64,000 nt of DNA from Cohaesibacter haloalkalitolerans (GTDB taxonomy: Bacteria; Pseudomonadota; Alphaproteobacteria; Rhizobiales; Cohaesibacteraceae): NCBI RefSeq assembly GCF_003574655.1, contig NZ_QNUM01000002.1, positions 372,001 to 436,000 on the forward strand, given 5' to 3'. This document shows positions 54,533-63,323 of this stretch, piece by piece (position 1 is the first letter of the stretch; each line of letters begins with the position of its first letter). Made by a program: the position numbers and the translations under genes. A model generated the notes under the pieces. The model searched no databases. It had not been told where the DNA came from and saw only the letters and a program-made list of their open reading frames with translations.

Positions 54533-55824
54533 CTTTCGCCTTTTCGCTCATGCTGGTGATATTTGGCTTTCTGGCGATACTGGGCGTGCCTTTGAGTTTT
54601 ACGACCGGCATCGCCTCGCTCGTCTATTTTCTGGTTTCCGAGCAGTCCATGCGGACGATCATTCACCAGTTCTTCACGTCGATCGACAGCTTCGTGCTGC
54701 TGGCAGTTCCACTGTTTGTCATGGCAGGGCACGTCATGGCTGCCTGCCGCATCACCGACAACATCGTCTCGCTCGCCAACCTGATGGTCGGGCGCATGCG
54801 GGGTGGGCTCGCACAGGTGAATGTGGTCGCCTCAATGCTGTTTGGCGGGTGCTCGGGGTCGGCATTGGCTGATGTCGCCGGTCTTGGCTCGGTGCTTATT
54901 CCGGCGATGAAGAAGAACGGCTATTCGGAGAGCTTCTCGGCTGCGGTCACTGTGGCCTCCTCCGTTCAGGGGCCGATCATTCCGCCATCGATCCCGATGG
55001 TCATCTTTGCATCGGTTGCCCAGGTCTCGACAGGTGCCCTGCTGGTCGGCGGAGCCCTGCCCGGTGTGCTGCTCGGCCTCGCACAGATGCTGGTGGTCTG
55101 GATCATCGCCAGCCGCCGGGGCTATCGCTCCTCGCACGGCAAATACATGCTGGCAGAAGTCATCAAGATCTGCAAATCCTCTGTCCCCGCGCTGTTGATG
55201 CCTGTCATCCTGATGGGTGGCATCCTTTCAGGCGTATTCACCCCGACCGAGGCAGCTTCCGTTGCCGTTGGCTATGCGCTGCTGCTGGGCTTCTTCCTCT
55301 ATCGCAACGTCGGCTTCAAGGACCTGCTGGTTGTCGGAGCCAAGGTCGCCCGGGATTCGGCTGCCATCTTCTTCCTCATCGGCACAGCCGGTATCTTCGG
55401 CTGGATCCTGGCCGTCGCCCACTTGCCACAAATCGCTGCGGAGTGGATCCGCATGAATGCGGTTGATCCGCTGATGGTGCTGCTGGTCATCAACATCTTC
55501 CTGTTGATGTGGGGCATGTTCATGGATGCGGCACCGGCCATCCTCATTCTTGGTCCGATCCTGACACCAATTGCAACGGCCGTGGGCATCAACCCGATCC
55601 ACTTTGGTGTCGTGATGGTGTTCAACCTGATGATCGGCCTGATGACCCCGCCTTACGGGCTGTGCCTGTTCGCCGGGGCGGCGATCACGTCAAACGAGAC
55701 ACGAATAGGGGCGATTTCAAGAGAGATCATGCCATTCCTGTTCATCTCTATCGGCGTGTTGGCCCTGATCAGCCTGTTTCCGGATCTGGTGCTCTTCCTG
55801 CCTCGTCTGGCTGGCCTCATGTAA
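54529..55824 (+). CDS. dctM: TRAP transporter large permease (DctM)
   Basis: 431 residues, about 12 helices. PLFVMAGHVMA, GCSGSALADVAGLGSVLIPAMKK (in parts), IIPPSIPMVIFA and LGPILTPIATAVGINPIHFGVVM are the DctM signatures. Sodium-driven import of the DctP-bound ligand. Starts within the dctQ stop and ends 145 bases before the transketolase gene. Confidence 0.94.
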   Translation: MTFAFSLMLVIFGFLAILGVPLSFTTGIASLVYFLVSEQSMRTIIHQFFTSIDSFVLLAVPLFVMAGHVMAACRITDNIVSLANLMVGRMRGGLAQVNVVASMLFGGCSGSALADVAGLGSVLIPAMKKNGYSESFSAAVTVASSVQGPIIPPSIPMVIFASVAQVSTGALLVGGALPGVLLGLAQMLVVWIIASRRGYRSSHGKYMLAEVIKICKSSVPALLMPVILMGGILSGVFTPTEAASVAVGYALLLGFFLYRNVGFKDLLVVGAKVARDSAAIFFLIGTAGIFGWILAVAHLPQIAAEWIRMNAVDPLMVLLVINIFLLMWGMFMDAAPAILILGPILTPIATAVGINPIHFGVVMVFNLMIGLMTPPYGLCLFAGAAITSNETRIGAISREIMPFLFISIGVLALISLFPDLVLFLPRLAGLM

Positions 55825-55969
55825 TCCGGTATCAAAGCCCCCAATCTCAAGACAACGCTGCCTCTGATCCTTGTGATCGGAGGTGGCAAGAACCGAAATG
55901 TTCCGCCACCTGCAGCGCTCTCGTCTGCAGGACCGCTGGAACTCGGCCTTCCCTATCATGGAGAAAGAC

Positions 55970-58000
55970 ATGAATACCCCCGTCAAGACACCAGCCCAAG
56001 CCACCGTCGAGCCCATCGTGCCAACCGACAAGCGCCTGCATGATATGGCCAGCGCCCTGCGTTTCCTGACCGTTGATGCCGTTGAGGTCGCGCAGTCCGG
56101 TCATCCCGGCATGCCCATGGGGATGGCGGATGTTGCCGCCGTGCTGTTTGACAAGATCATGAAATATGACGCCGCCGAGCCGGAATGGGCTGACCGCGAC
56201 CGCTTTGTCCTTTCCGCCGGACATGGTTCGATGCTGATGTATGCCCTGCTCTGGCTGACCGGTTCTCCCGACATCTCGCTCGACGATATCAGGAAATTCC
56301 GCAAGCTCGGGGCCAAGACCGCAGGTCACCCGGAATATGAACAGCTGCGTGGCATCGAGGTGACCACTGGCCCGCTCGGACAGGGCGTCGCCAACGCGGT
56401 TGGCATGGCTCTGGCGGAACGGACCCTCAACGCCGATTATGGCGATGCGCTGGTGGATCACTACACCTATGTCATGGCAGGTGACGGCTGTCTGATGGAA
56501 GGCATTGCTCAGGAAGCCATCACCTTTGCCGCTCACATGGGGCTTGGCAAGCTGGTGATGCTGTTCGACGACAACAAGGTGACCATTGACGGCAATACCA
56601 CGCATGCCACATCGGAAGATCAGGTTGCCCGCTTCACCGCCGCCGGATGGCATGTCCAGTCCATCGATGGCCATGACACGGATGCCATTGAACGGGCCAT
56701 TCTCGCCGCCAAGGCCGACCCGCGCCCGTCGATGATCGCCTGCCGCACTGTCATCGGCCGCGGATCTGTGGCCAAGCAGGGCAAACCTGCCGCTCACTTC
56801 GGAGCAATCGGCGCCGAAGATCGCAAGGCCATGCAGGCAATGCTCGGCTGGCCTTACGAGGCCTTCGAAATCCCGGGGGCTGTATTTGACGACTGGCGCG
56901 GTGCCGGTGCTCGCGGCAAGGCAGACCACAAGTCCTGGCAGGACCGCCTTGCCGCTGCTCCGACAGCCACCAAGGCAGAGTTTGAACGGCGCATGGCCGG
57001 AGACCTTCCGGCAGAAGCTCTCGAGGCGCTGAAAGCCCTGCGCACAGCAGCTCTTGCCGACAAGCCGGTGGCAACGCGCATGGCATCCGGCAAGGTGCTC
57101 AACGCCCTGTTCGACCTGATGCCCGAGCTCGTCGGTGGTTCGGCTGATCTGGCCGGTTCCACCCTCACCTGGCCGCAAAAGGCCCGCCCGATTGCCGCTG
57201 GCGACTGGGGCGGACGCTATATTCCGTTCGGAATTCGCGAACATGCAATGGCTGCGATGATGAACGGCATGGCCGTGCATGGCGGTCTCATTCCGTTTGG
57301 TGGCACCTTCCTGTGCTTCATCGACTATGCCCGCCCTGCGGTTCGTCTGTCGGCGATGATGGAACAGCGGGTCATCTATGTCATGACCCACGACTGCATC
57401 ACCGTCGGCGAGGACGGCCCGACCCATCAGCCGGTGGAACATCTGGCCGGATTGCGCGCCATGCCGAACCTCAATGTCTTCAGACCTGGCGACATGGTCG
57501 AGGCGATGGAATGCTGGGAACTGGCGCTTGCTGCCAAACACACCCCGTCGGTTCTGTGCCTTTCCAGAAACCCGCTGCCTGTGGTGCGCACCGGTGCCGA
57601 GGAAAACATGTCCGCTCGCGGCGGCTATGTCCTCAAGGAGGCCTCAAGCGCTCGCAAGGCAACACTGTTTGCTACGGGGTCCGAGCTCCATATCGCCGTT
57701 GAGGCGCAAAAGCAGCTTGAAGAGGCCGGGATTCCGACCGCCGTCGTCTCCCTGCCCAACTGGGCCCTGTTCGACAAGCAGGACAAGGCCTGGAAGAACG
57801 CTGTCCTCGGCCCGATTGACGCCGTTCAGTTGGCCATCGAGGCAGGCTCGCCTCTTGGCTGGGAACGCTATGTCGGACGCGATGGCATCATCATGGGTGT
57901 CGACCGTTTCGGTGCCTCCGGTCCTGCGGATCAGGTGATCAAATATTTCGGCTTCACCGCAGATGCCGTTGTCAAACGCGTGCAGGACGCACTGGCGTAA
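55970..58000 (+). CDS. tkt: Transketolase
   Basis: 676 residues, full length. SGHPGMPMGMADVA, the TPP motif GDGCLMEG and FDDN, and the Pyr-domain GIREHAMAAMMNG and HDCITVGEDGPTHQPVEHLA are all there. Exchanges two-carbon units in the pentose phosphate pathway. ATG 55970 follows GGAGAAAG. It may be the last gene of the TRAP operon, which would point to a pentose- or sugar-acid-derived substrate. Confidence 0.95.
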   Translation: MNTPVKTPAQATVEPIVPTDKRLHDMASALRFLTVDAVEVAQSGHPGMPMGMADVAAVLFDKIMKYDAAEPEWADRDRFVLSAGHGSMLMYALLWLTGSPDISLDDIRKFRKLGAKTAGHPEYEQLRGIEVTTGPLGQGVANAVGMALAERTLNADYGDALVDHYTYVMAGDGCLMEGIAQEAITFAAHMGLGKLVMLFDDNKVTIDGNTTHATSEDQVARFTAAGWHVQSIDGHDTDAIERAILAAKADPRPSMIACRTVIGRGSVAKQGKPAAHFGAIGAEDRKAMQAMLGWPYEAFEIPGAVFDDWRGAGARGKADHKSWQDRLAAAPTATKAEFERRMAGDLPAEALEALKALRTAALADKPVATRMASGKVLNALFDLMPELVGGSADLAGSTLTWPQKARPIAAGDWGGRYIPFGIREHAMAAMMNGMAVHGGLIPFGGTFLCFIDYARPAVRLSAMMEQRVIYVMTHDCITVGEDGPTHQPVEHLAGLRAMPNLNVFRPGDMVEAMECWELALAAKHTPSVLCLSRNPLPVVRTGAEENMSARGGYVLKEASSARKATLFATGSELHIAVEAQKQLEEAGIPTAVVSLPNWALFDKQDKAWKNAVLGPIDAVQLAIEAGSPLGWERYVGRDGIIMGVDRFGASGPADQVIKYFGFTADAVVKRVQDALA

Positions 58001-58005
58001 CGAAA

Positions 58006-58037
58006 AGACGCTCCGGTCCAAACGGGCCGGAGCGTCT
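58006..58037. terminator. Bidirectional hairpin
   Basis: AGACGCTCCGG (58006-58016) pairs with CCGGAGCGTCT (58027-58037). T-tract is better on the minus strand side (TTTT towards 58003). Ends tkt and atzF. Confidence 0.8.
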
Positions 58038-58064
58038 CGTCTTCCTTTGCCTCAAGGCGCGTGG

Positions 58065-59876
58065 TCAGCCCTGTTTGAGGTAGGCCCGCCAGCTGCCAAG
58101 GCTGGTGATGTCTTCTGCCCCTTCCGCGCCAGTGGCCTCGCAGATGAAGCCACAAACCTCTTCCCCGCTTGCCAGTTCGACCTTGCCGAGGCCCAATGGC
58201 GCCGGAATACCGGCGAGAAATGACCCCAGCCCGGCAAGCGGCATGGCCCAGACCTCTACGGCGATGCCATTCGCCTGCTTTTCCGCAGTCCGGATCATGC
58301 CCGGACGCTTGACACCCTCCCCGGCCAGTGCATAGAAGCGATAGCAGGGTGCCGACGTCGTCGCCTCGATCAGATAGGCGTTCCTGTCGGTCAGTTGCCA
58401 GTTGAGCGGCAATCCCTCAAGGTGAGCCCCACAGACGGCGAGCTTGACATAGCCAGATGGCAGGTCGGCAACCGGCTTTCTTTGCGGACGCGGCCACGAG
58501 GTGGCTCCAAGCCTCCGCTCCCCTGCGGTTTCAAGACAGGCCGACAGTGAAGCGATCAGCGCATCCTTGCCCGAGCTGGCCAACAGGGTGATGCTGCCGG
58601 GGCGGCCATCCGACCGCGCCGGGATCGGCACGGCCAGTCCGCACATGTCGAGCAGGTTGACGAAGTTGGTGTAGGTGCCGAGATTGGAGTTCGGCGTCAC
58701 CGGATCAGCCTCAAGATCGGCGACCGTGTAGAAGGTCGGAATGGACGGCACAGCCAGCACATCCAGACGCGCCAGCAAAGGCTCAACCTTGCGGCTCAGC
58801 TCCTTGAGACGATAGAAGCCCCTGAAGGCATCGGTTGCCGAGAGATCATTGGCCTTGCCGACAATCTTGCGTGTAACGGGCAGAATCGCCTCCGGATCAT
58901 CAGCCATCAGCGTGTCGATGACGCTGTTTCGTTCAGCCACCCATGCGCCTTCGTAGAGCATTTCTGCAATGGCGTAGAACGGCGAAAAGTCCAATGGTTC
59001 AATCACATGACCGGCAGCAGCCAGCAGGGCAACGCCTTCGGCAAAGGAGGCAGCCTGCATGTCATCCCCGAAGAATTTGATGCTGTTGCTGTCCGGGATA
59101 CCGATGCGCAGGGGAGCCTTGATGGCGAACAGCCCCGGAGCCTCGATGGACCGTGCATAGGCGTCCTTCTCATCGAAACCACTGGCGACCTGATGCACCC
59201 GATAGGCATCCTCTACCGTTAACGCAAAGGCCGAGATGGTTTCGATGGACCGGCAGGCAGGCACCGAGCCGGAGGCCGACCAGGAGCCCAGCGATGGCTT
59301 GAGACCGACAATATTGTTGAGGGCAGCCGGGACGCGTCCGGACCCGGCGGTATCGGTTCCCAGAGCAAAGGAAACGATGCCATGGGCGACACTCACCCCT
59401 GACCCGCCAGACGATCCGCCCGGCACGATGGCCGGATCGAGCGCGTTCTTCGGCGCACCATAGGGTGTACGCACACCGACGAGCCCGGTTGCGAACTGGT
59501 CAAGGTTGGTCTTTCCAATGACAATGGCTCCGGCCTTGCGCAGCCGCGCAACCACGAAGGCATCCTCGTCCGGCAGATATTCCCACTTGGGGCAGGCCGC
59601 TGTGGTTGGAAGCCCCGCCACGTCGATATTGTCCTTTACGGCAAAGGGAATGCCCCACAAGGGCTTGTCCGGATCAAAGGCCCCCAGCGCCTTTGCTTCT
59701 GCGATGACGTCTGCTTCATCCCGCAGCGTGATGAAAATGCCCGGATCGGCAACATCTGCAATACGGGCATAGACAGCAGCCACGATCTCTTCTGGCGTGG
59801 TACCCGCAGCGTAGGCCTCGTGGATGTCGGTGATCGTCATTGGATGCATCTGGGGCAGCGTCTGGGGCAAAGTCAT
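58065..59876 (-). CDS. atzF: Allophanate hydrolase (amidase-signature)
   Basis: 603 residues. Amidase-signature triad: Lys81 (AVKDNID), cis-Ser in GGSSGGSG (153-160) and nucleophile Ser179 (GTDTAGSGR). Residues 1-450 are the amidase; 470-603 are the C-terminal domain found in AtzF and urea amidolyases, acting as decarboxylase step towards ammonia and CO2. The start at 59876 has AAGGACG; in-frame ATGs follow at residues 10 and 13. Urea carboxylase is not in view. Divergent from LysR. Confidence 0.92.
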   Translation of the reverse strand: MTLPQTLPQMHPMTITDIHEAYAAGTTPEEIVAAVYARIADVADPGIFITLRDEADVIAEAKALGAFDPDKPLWGIPFAVKDNIDVAGLPTTAACPKWEYLPDEDAFVVARLRKAGAIVIGKTNLDQFATGLVGVRTPYGAPKNALDPAIVPGGSSGGSGVSVAHGIVSFALGTDTAGSGRVPAALNNIVGLKPSLGSWSASGSVPACRSIETISAFALTVEDAYRVHQVASGFDEKDAYARSIEAPGLFAIKAPLRIGIPDSNSIKFFGDDMQAASFAEGVALLAAAGHVIEPLDFSPFYAIAEMLYEGAWVAERNSVIDTLMADDPEAILPVTRKIVGKANDLSATDAFRGFYRLKELSRKVEPLLARLDVLAVPSIPTFYTVADLEADPVTPNSNLGTYTNFVNLLDMCGLAVPIPARSDGRPGSITLLASSGKDALIASLSACLETAGERRLGATSWPRPQRKPVADLPSGYVKLAVCGAHLEGLPLNWQLTDRNAYLIEATTSAPCYRFYALAGEGVKRPGMIRTAEKQANGIAVEVWAMPLAGLGSFLAGIPAPLGLGKVELASGEEVCGFICEATGAEGAEDITSLGSWRAYLKQG

Positions 59877-59955
59877 GGTATCGCGTCCTTGTTGGTTCTC
59901 TAAAAGACATTGCCCGTTCGGAGCGAAAACTCTATTGCTATTATTTCACAAAACT

Positions 59956-59972
59956 GGTGCAATAAATGCACC
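59956..59972. promoter_or_regulatory. LysR operator, atzF/lysR gap
   Basis: GGTGCA-N5-TGCACC, a perfect inverted repeat in the 121-base divergent gap. A one-mismatch copy is at 60921, before the ABC transporter. Confidence 0.7.
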
Positions 59973-59997
59973 GCTTATCTGACCGCAGGGGGAGACC

Positions 59998-60918
59998 ATG
60001 AAACATCTCCAGGATTTTCGCTATATCGAGGCCGTGATGCGCGCCGGGTCAATCCGCAAGGCCGCCGATGACATGAACATTACGGCTTCGGCGCTCAACC
60101 GGCGCATTCAGCGCTTCGAAAGCGAGTTCGGCTATGAGATCTTCGAGCGGCTGCCGCGCGGCGTCCGCCTCAATCCGGCCGGAGAGCTGCTATTACAGCA
60201 TTTCCGCTCGCAGCAATCGGATCTCAAGCGGGTGCAGAGTCAGGTGGCGGATCTGGCGGGCGAACGGCGGGGGCACATCTCCATTGCCTGTTCACAGGCC
60301 CTGAGCCCCTATTTCCTGCCTGCCCATATCGCGGCCTATCGCACCGAACATCCCGGTGTGACCTTCAGCGTCAACATCCGCGACAGGGCCGCGGCGGAGC
60401 GGGACCTGATCAACTTCGAAAGCGATCTGGCGCTGGTGCTGGAGCCGGTGCATATGGTCGACTTTGCGGTTCTGTCCGCCATCCCGCAGGTGGTCAATGC
60501 CGTCATGCGCAAGGATCACCCGCTGGCAGACCATGCCGAGGTGCGCCTCAGGGAATGCCTTGACTATCCCCACGTGATGCCGACCTCGGCCTATGCGGTG
60601 CGGCACATGATCGAGCGGGCTCTGGCCGGAACCTCCCGCACCCTGCAACCGGTCATCCAGTCAGACTCCTTTGACTTCATGCGTCACTATGTGGAATTCG
60701 AGGATGCGATCAGCTTCCAGATCTCGATCGGGTTGCGGCTCCCTGCCGACAGCGGTCTGATCAGCCGCCCTATCTCGACCCGCGACATGCCGGCCGGATC
60801 GCTTTTGCTGGGCCAGATGAAGGGCCGAACGCTGCCGATCGCGTCTGCGCGCTTCGCCGAGACGCTGATCGTGGCGATGGAACGGCTGAACACCGACCAA
60901 ACCGGGCAGGACGGCTAA
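59998..60918 (+). CDS. LysR-family regulator of atzF and the BMP transporter
   Basis: 306 residues. HTH at about 18-40 (IRKAADDMNITASALNRRIQ), then a LysR sensor domain. Divergent from atzF, and followed by the binding-protein gene. The two copies of the same inverted repeat tie it to both. It ends in NTDQTGQDG. Effector may be a ureide, purine or pyrimidine breakdown product (inference). Confidence 0.88.
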   Translation: MKHLQDFRYIEAVMRAGSIRKAADDMNITASALNRRIQRFESEFGYEIFERLPRGVRLNPAGELLLQHFRSQQSDLKRVQSQVADLAGERRGHISIACSQALSPYFLPAHIAAYRTEHPGVTFSVNIRDRAAAERDLINFESDLALVLEPVHMVDFAVLSAIPQVVNAVMRKDHPLADHAEVRLRECLDYPHVMPTSAYAVRHMIERALAGTSRTLQPVIQSDSFDFMRHYVEFEDAISFQISIGLRLPADSGLISRPISTRDMPAGSLLLGQMKGRTLPIASARFAETLIVAMERLNTDQTGQDG

Positions 60919-60920
60919 GT

Positions 60921-60937
60921 GCTGCATTTTTTGCACC
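60921..60937. promoter_or_regulatory. Second LysR operator, before the BMP transporter operon
   Basis: GCTGCA-N5-TGCACC: the same 17-base plan as the site at 59956, one position changed. Three bases after the lysR stop and 137 bases before the binding-protein ATG. Confidence 0.62.
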
Positions 60938-61073
60938 GGACTTGGGAAAAAATAGCAGAAGCCAGAAGCGCAAGACGCCGCTACTCTCGCCCATACACAT
61001 CAATCACCAGCCCAAAATTCGGGACGTCCAAGCGCATTTTCATTGCCTGCCTGTTATTTCGGAGAGAAATCCA

Positions 61074-62201
61074 ATGAAGAAAATTCTCGTTTCCCCTTTT
61101 TCTCGTCGTAGCTTCCTGAAAACAACAGGAGCACTCGTGGCCACCACCGCCATGCCGTTCGGCATGCGCTCAGCCCTTGCTGCTGGCAAGCTGACGGTCG
61201 GCTTCGTCTATGTCGGCGCCAAGGACGACTATGGCTACAATCAGGCTCACGCCGAGGGTGCCGCCGCCGTCAAGGCAATGGAAGGCGTGACGGTCATCGA
61301 GGAAGAAAATGTCGCTGAATCCGTGGACGTGATCAACACCATGGAATCGATGATCAATTTCGATGGGGCCGCGCTGCTGTTCCCGACCTCCTTCGGCTAC
61401 TATGATCCTTATGTGAAAGAAACCGCCCCCAAATATGCAGATGTCCGCTTCCAGCATTGCGGCGGCCTCTGGAAGGAAGGCGACCCGTCCAACGCAGGTT
61501 CCTATTTCGGCTATATCGGCATGGGCCAGTATCTCAACGGTGTCGTCGCCGGTCACATGACCAAGTCAAAGAAAATCGGCTTCGTCGCTGCCAAACCGAT
61601 CCCGCAGGTGCTCAACAACATCAACTCCTTCCTGCTCGGCGCCCGTTCCGTTGATCCGGAAATCACCTGTCAGGTCATCTTCACCGGCAACTGGTCACTG
61701 CCCGTCAAGGAAGCCGAGGCCACCAATGCGCTGGCCGATCAGGGTGCCGACGTCATCACCTGCCATGTCGATGGCCCGAAGGTGGTGGTTGAAACGGCTG
61801 CAGCCCGCGGCTGCTATGTCTGTGGCTACCACGTCGACCAGAGCACGCTGGCACCGGAGAAATATCTCACCGGCGCCGAATGGAACTGGCCGAGCGTCTA
61901 CACCGATTTCGTCAAGAAGGCCCTTGCCGGTGAACCGATCGACAACTTTGTCCGCGGTGGCCTGACCGAAGGCTTCATCAAGATGTCGCCACTCGGCCCG
62001 TCCGTCACCGAAGCGGCCGCCAAGCAGTTCGAGGCTGTCAAGGCCGAGATCATGAAGGGTGGCTTTGCTGCCATCAAGGGCCCGCTCAAAGACAACAAGG
62101 GCAACGTGGTCGCAACCGCCGGTCAGGCATTCCCGGAAACCGACATTGCACTGGAGTCCATGGACTATCTGGTTGAAGGTGTCATCGGCTCAACGAACTG
62201 A
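61074..62201 (+). CDS. BMP-family ABC solute-binding protein, Tat-exported
   Basis: 375 residues of the BMP/PnrA type, which bind nucleosides or purines in many bacteria. SRRSFLKTTGA at 10-20 plus a hydrophobic core and SALA give a twin-arginine signal. Landmarks: GYNQAHAEGAAAVKA, FPTSFGYYDP, YFGYIGMGQYLNGVVAG. ATG 61074 follows GGAGAG. Followed at 3 bases by the first permease. With atzF nearby, a nitrogen-rich ligand is plausible. Confidence 0.88.
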   Translation: MKKILVSPFSRRSFLKTTGALVATTAMPFGMRSALAAGKLTVGFVYVGAKDDYGYNQAHAEGAAAVKAMEGVTVIEEENVAESVDVINTMESMINFDGAALLFPTSFGYYDPYVKETAPKYADVRFQHCGGLWKEGDPSNAGSYFGYIGMGQYLNGVVAGHMTKSKKIGFVAAKPIPQVLNNINSFLLGARSVDPEITCQVIFTGNWSLPVKEAEATNALADQGADVITCHVDGPKVVVETAAARGCYVCGYHVDQSTLAPEKYLTGAEWNWPSVYTDFVKKALAGEPIDNFVRGGLTEGFIKMSPLGPSVTEAAAKQFEAVKAEIMKGGFAAIKGPLKDNKGNVVATAGQAFPETDIALESMDYLVEGVIGSTN

Positions 62202-62204
62202 TAT

Positions 62205-63323
62205 ATGACCAACATTTCCCAAAATGAAGCGGCGGCCTCTGGCCGCCCCCCTGCCCTCCCAAGCTGGGTCATTGCAAGGATTGAAGCCCTTGCCATCCCC
62301 GTCTTTGCCTTGATCGCAGGGGCTGCCCTTTTCTCCCTCTTCCTGATGACACAGGGAAAATCGCCGCAGGAGTTCTTCGCCCTGGTCTGGCGTGCGGCCT
62401 TCAGCTCGGCCTTTTCCTGGAAGAACACCCTGTCCCATGTCAGCCCGCTGCTGATGGCCGCCCTGTGTGTTGCCATTCCGGCTCGGCTGGGGCTGATGGT
62501 GATCGGCGGAGAAGGTGCGATCATTCTGGGTGGTCTGGCTGCTGCCGTTGTTGGTGCCAGCTGCGGCTCAATTCCCGCATTCTTCGGCTTTGCCGCCATG
62601 GTCGTCGCCGCCTTCGTGGTTGGCGGCGTCTGGATCGGCACTGTCGGTGCGCTGCGCGTCAAGCGCGGCGTCAACGAGACCATTTCCTCGCTTCTGATGG
62701 CCTATATCGCGACGGCCATCTTCAACCAGCTGGTCGAGAGTGTCTTTCGCGACCCGGCCAGCCTCAACAAACCGGCCACCATGCCGATTCCCGACGCCTT
62801 GCGCGTGACCGATCTGCCGTTTCTGAGTACCCATTGGGGTGTGCCGGTGGGGATCGTCATCTGCATCGCCTGCTACTTCCTGCTTGAGCGCACCACCATC
62901 GGCTTTGCCGCCCGGGTGACCGGTGACAATATCCGAGCGGCGCAGATTCAGGGTTTGCCAGTTTCCCGTCTGGTCATCGGCTTCACCGGTCTTGCCGGGG
63001 GACTTGCCGGTCTTGGCGGTTTCTTCGAAGTATCGGCCATTTATGGCAATGCCAACGACTCGCTGATTTCCGGTGTCGGCAACACGGGCATTCTGGTGGC
63101 CTTTCTGGCGCGGCACAATCCGCTAGCCATCATCCCCGTCGCCCTGCTGCTTGGCGGGTTTGAAGCCTCGAGCGGCCTTGTCCAGCGCCGCATGGACCTG
63201 CCAGACGCCACGATCCTCGTGTTCGAGGGCTGCATCTTCATTCTCGTCTTGCTGAGCGAAACCCTTTATGGCCGCTCGGACAGTCTCATCCGCAAGATCC
63301 TGTTTGCCGGGAGGTCCAAATGA
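62205..63323 (+). CDS. BMP-type ABC transporter permease 1
   Basis: 372 residues of the RbsC-like permease group used with BMP proteins: IGGEGAIILGGLAAAVVGA, LRVKRGVNETISSLLMAYIA and GDNIRAAQIQGLPVSRLVI are the landmarks. Extra Ala-rich cytoplasmic head. Overlaps the next permease as ATGA. Confidence 0.9.
   Translation: MTNISQNEAAASGRPPALPSWVIARIEALAIPVFALIAGAALFSLFLMTQGKSPQEFFALVWRAAFSSAFSWKNTLSHVSPLLMAALCVAIPARLGLMVIGGEGAIILGGLAAAVVGASCGSIPAFFGFAAMVVAAFVVGGVWIGTVGALRVKRGVNETISSLLMAYIATAIFNQLVESVFRDPASLNKPATMPIPDALRVTDLPFLSTHWGVPVGIVICIACYFLLERTTIGFAARVTGDNIRAAQIQGLPVSRLVIGFTGLAGGLAGLGGFFEVSAIYGNANDSLISGVGNTGILVAFLARHNPLAIIPVALLLGGFEASSGLVQRRMDLPDATILVFEGCIFILVLLSETLYGRSDSLIRKILFAGRSK

Noticed and set aside
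55847..57541. 564-codon minus-strand open frame
   Set aside because: Antisense to transketolase, which has complete motifs.
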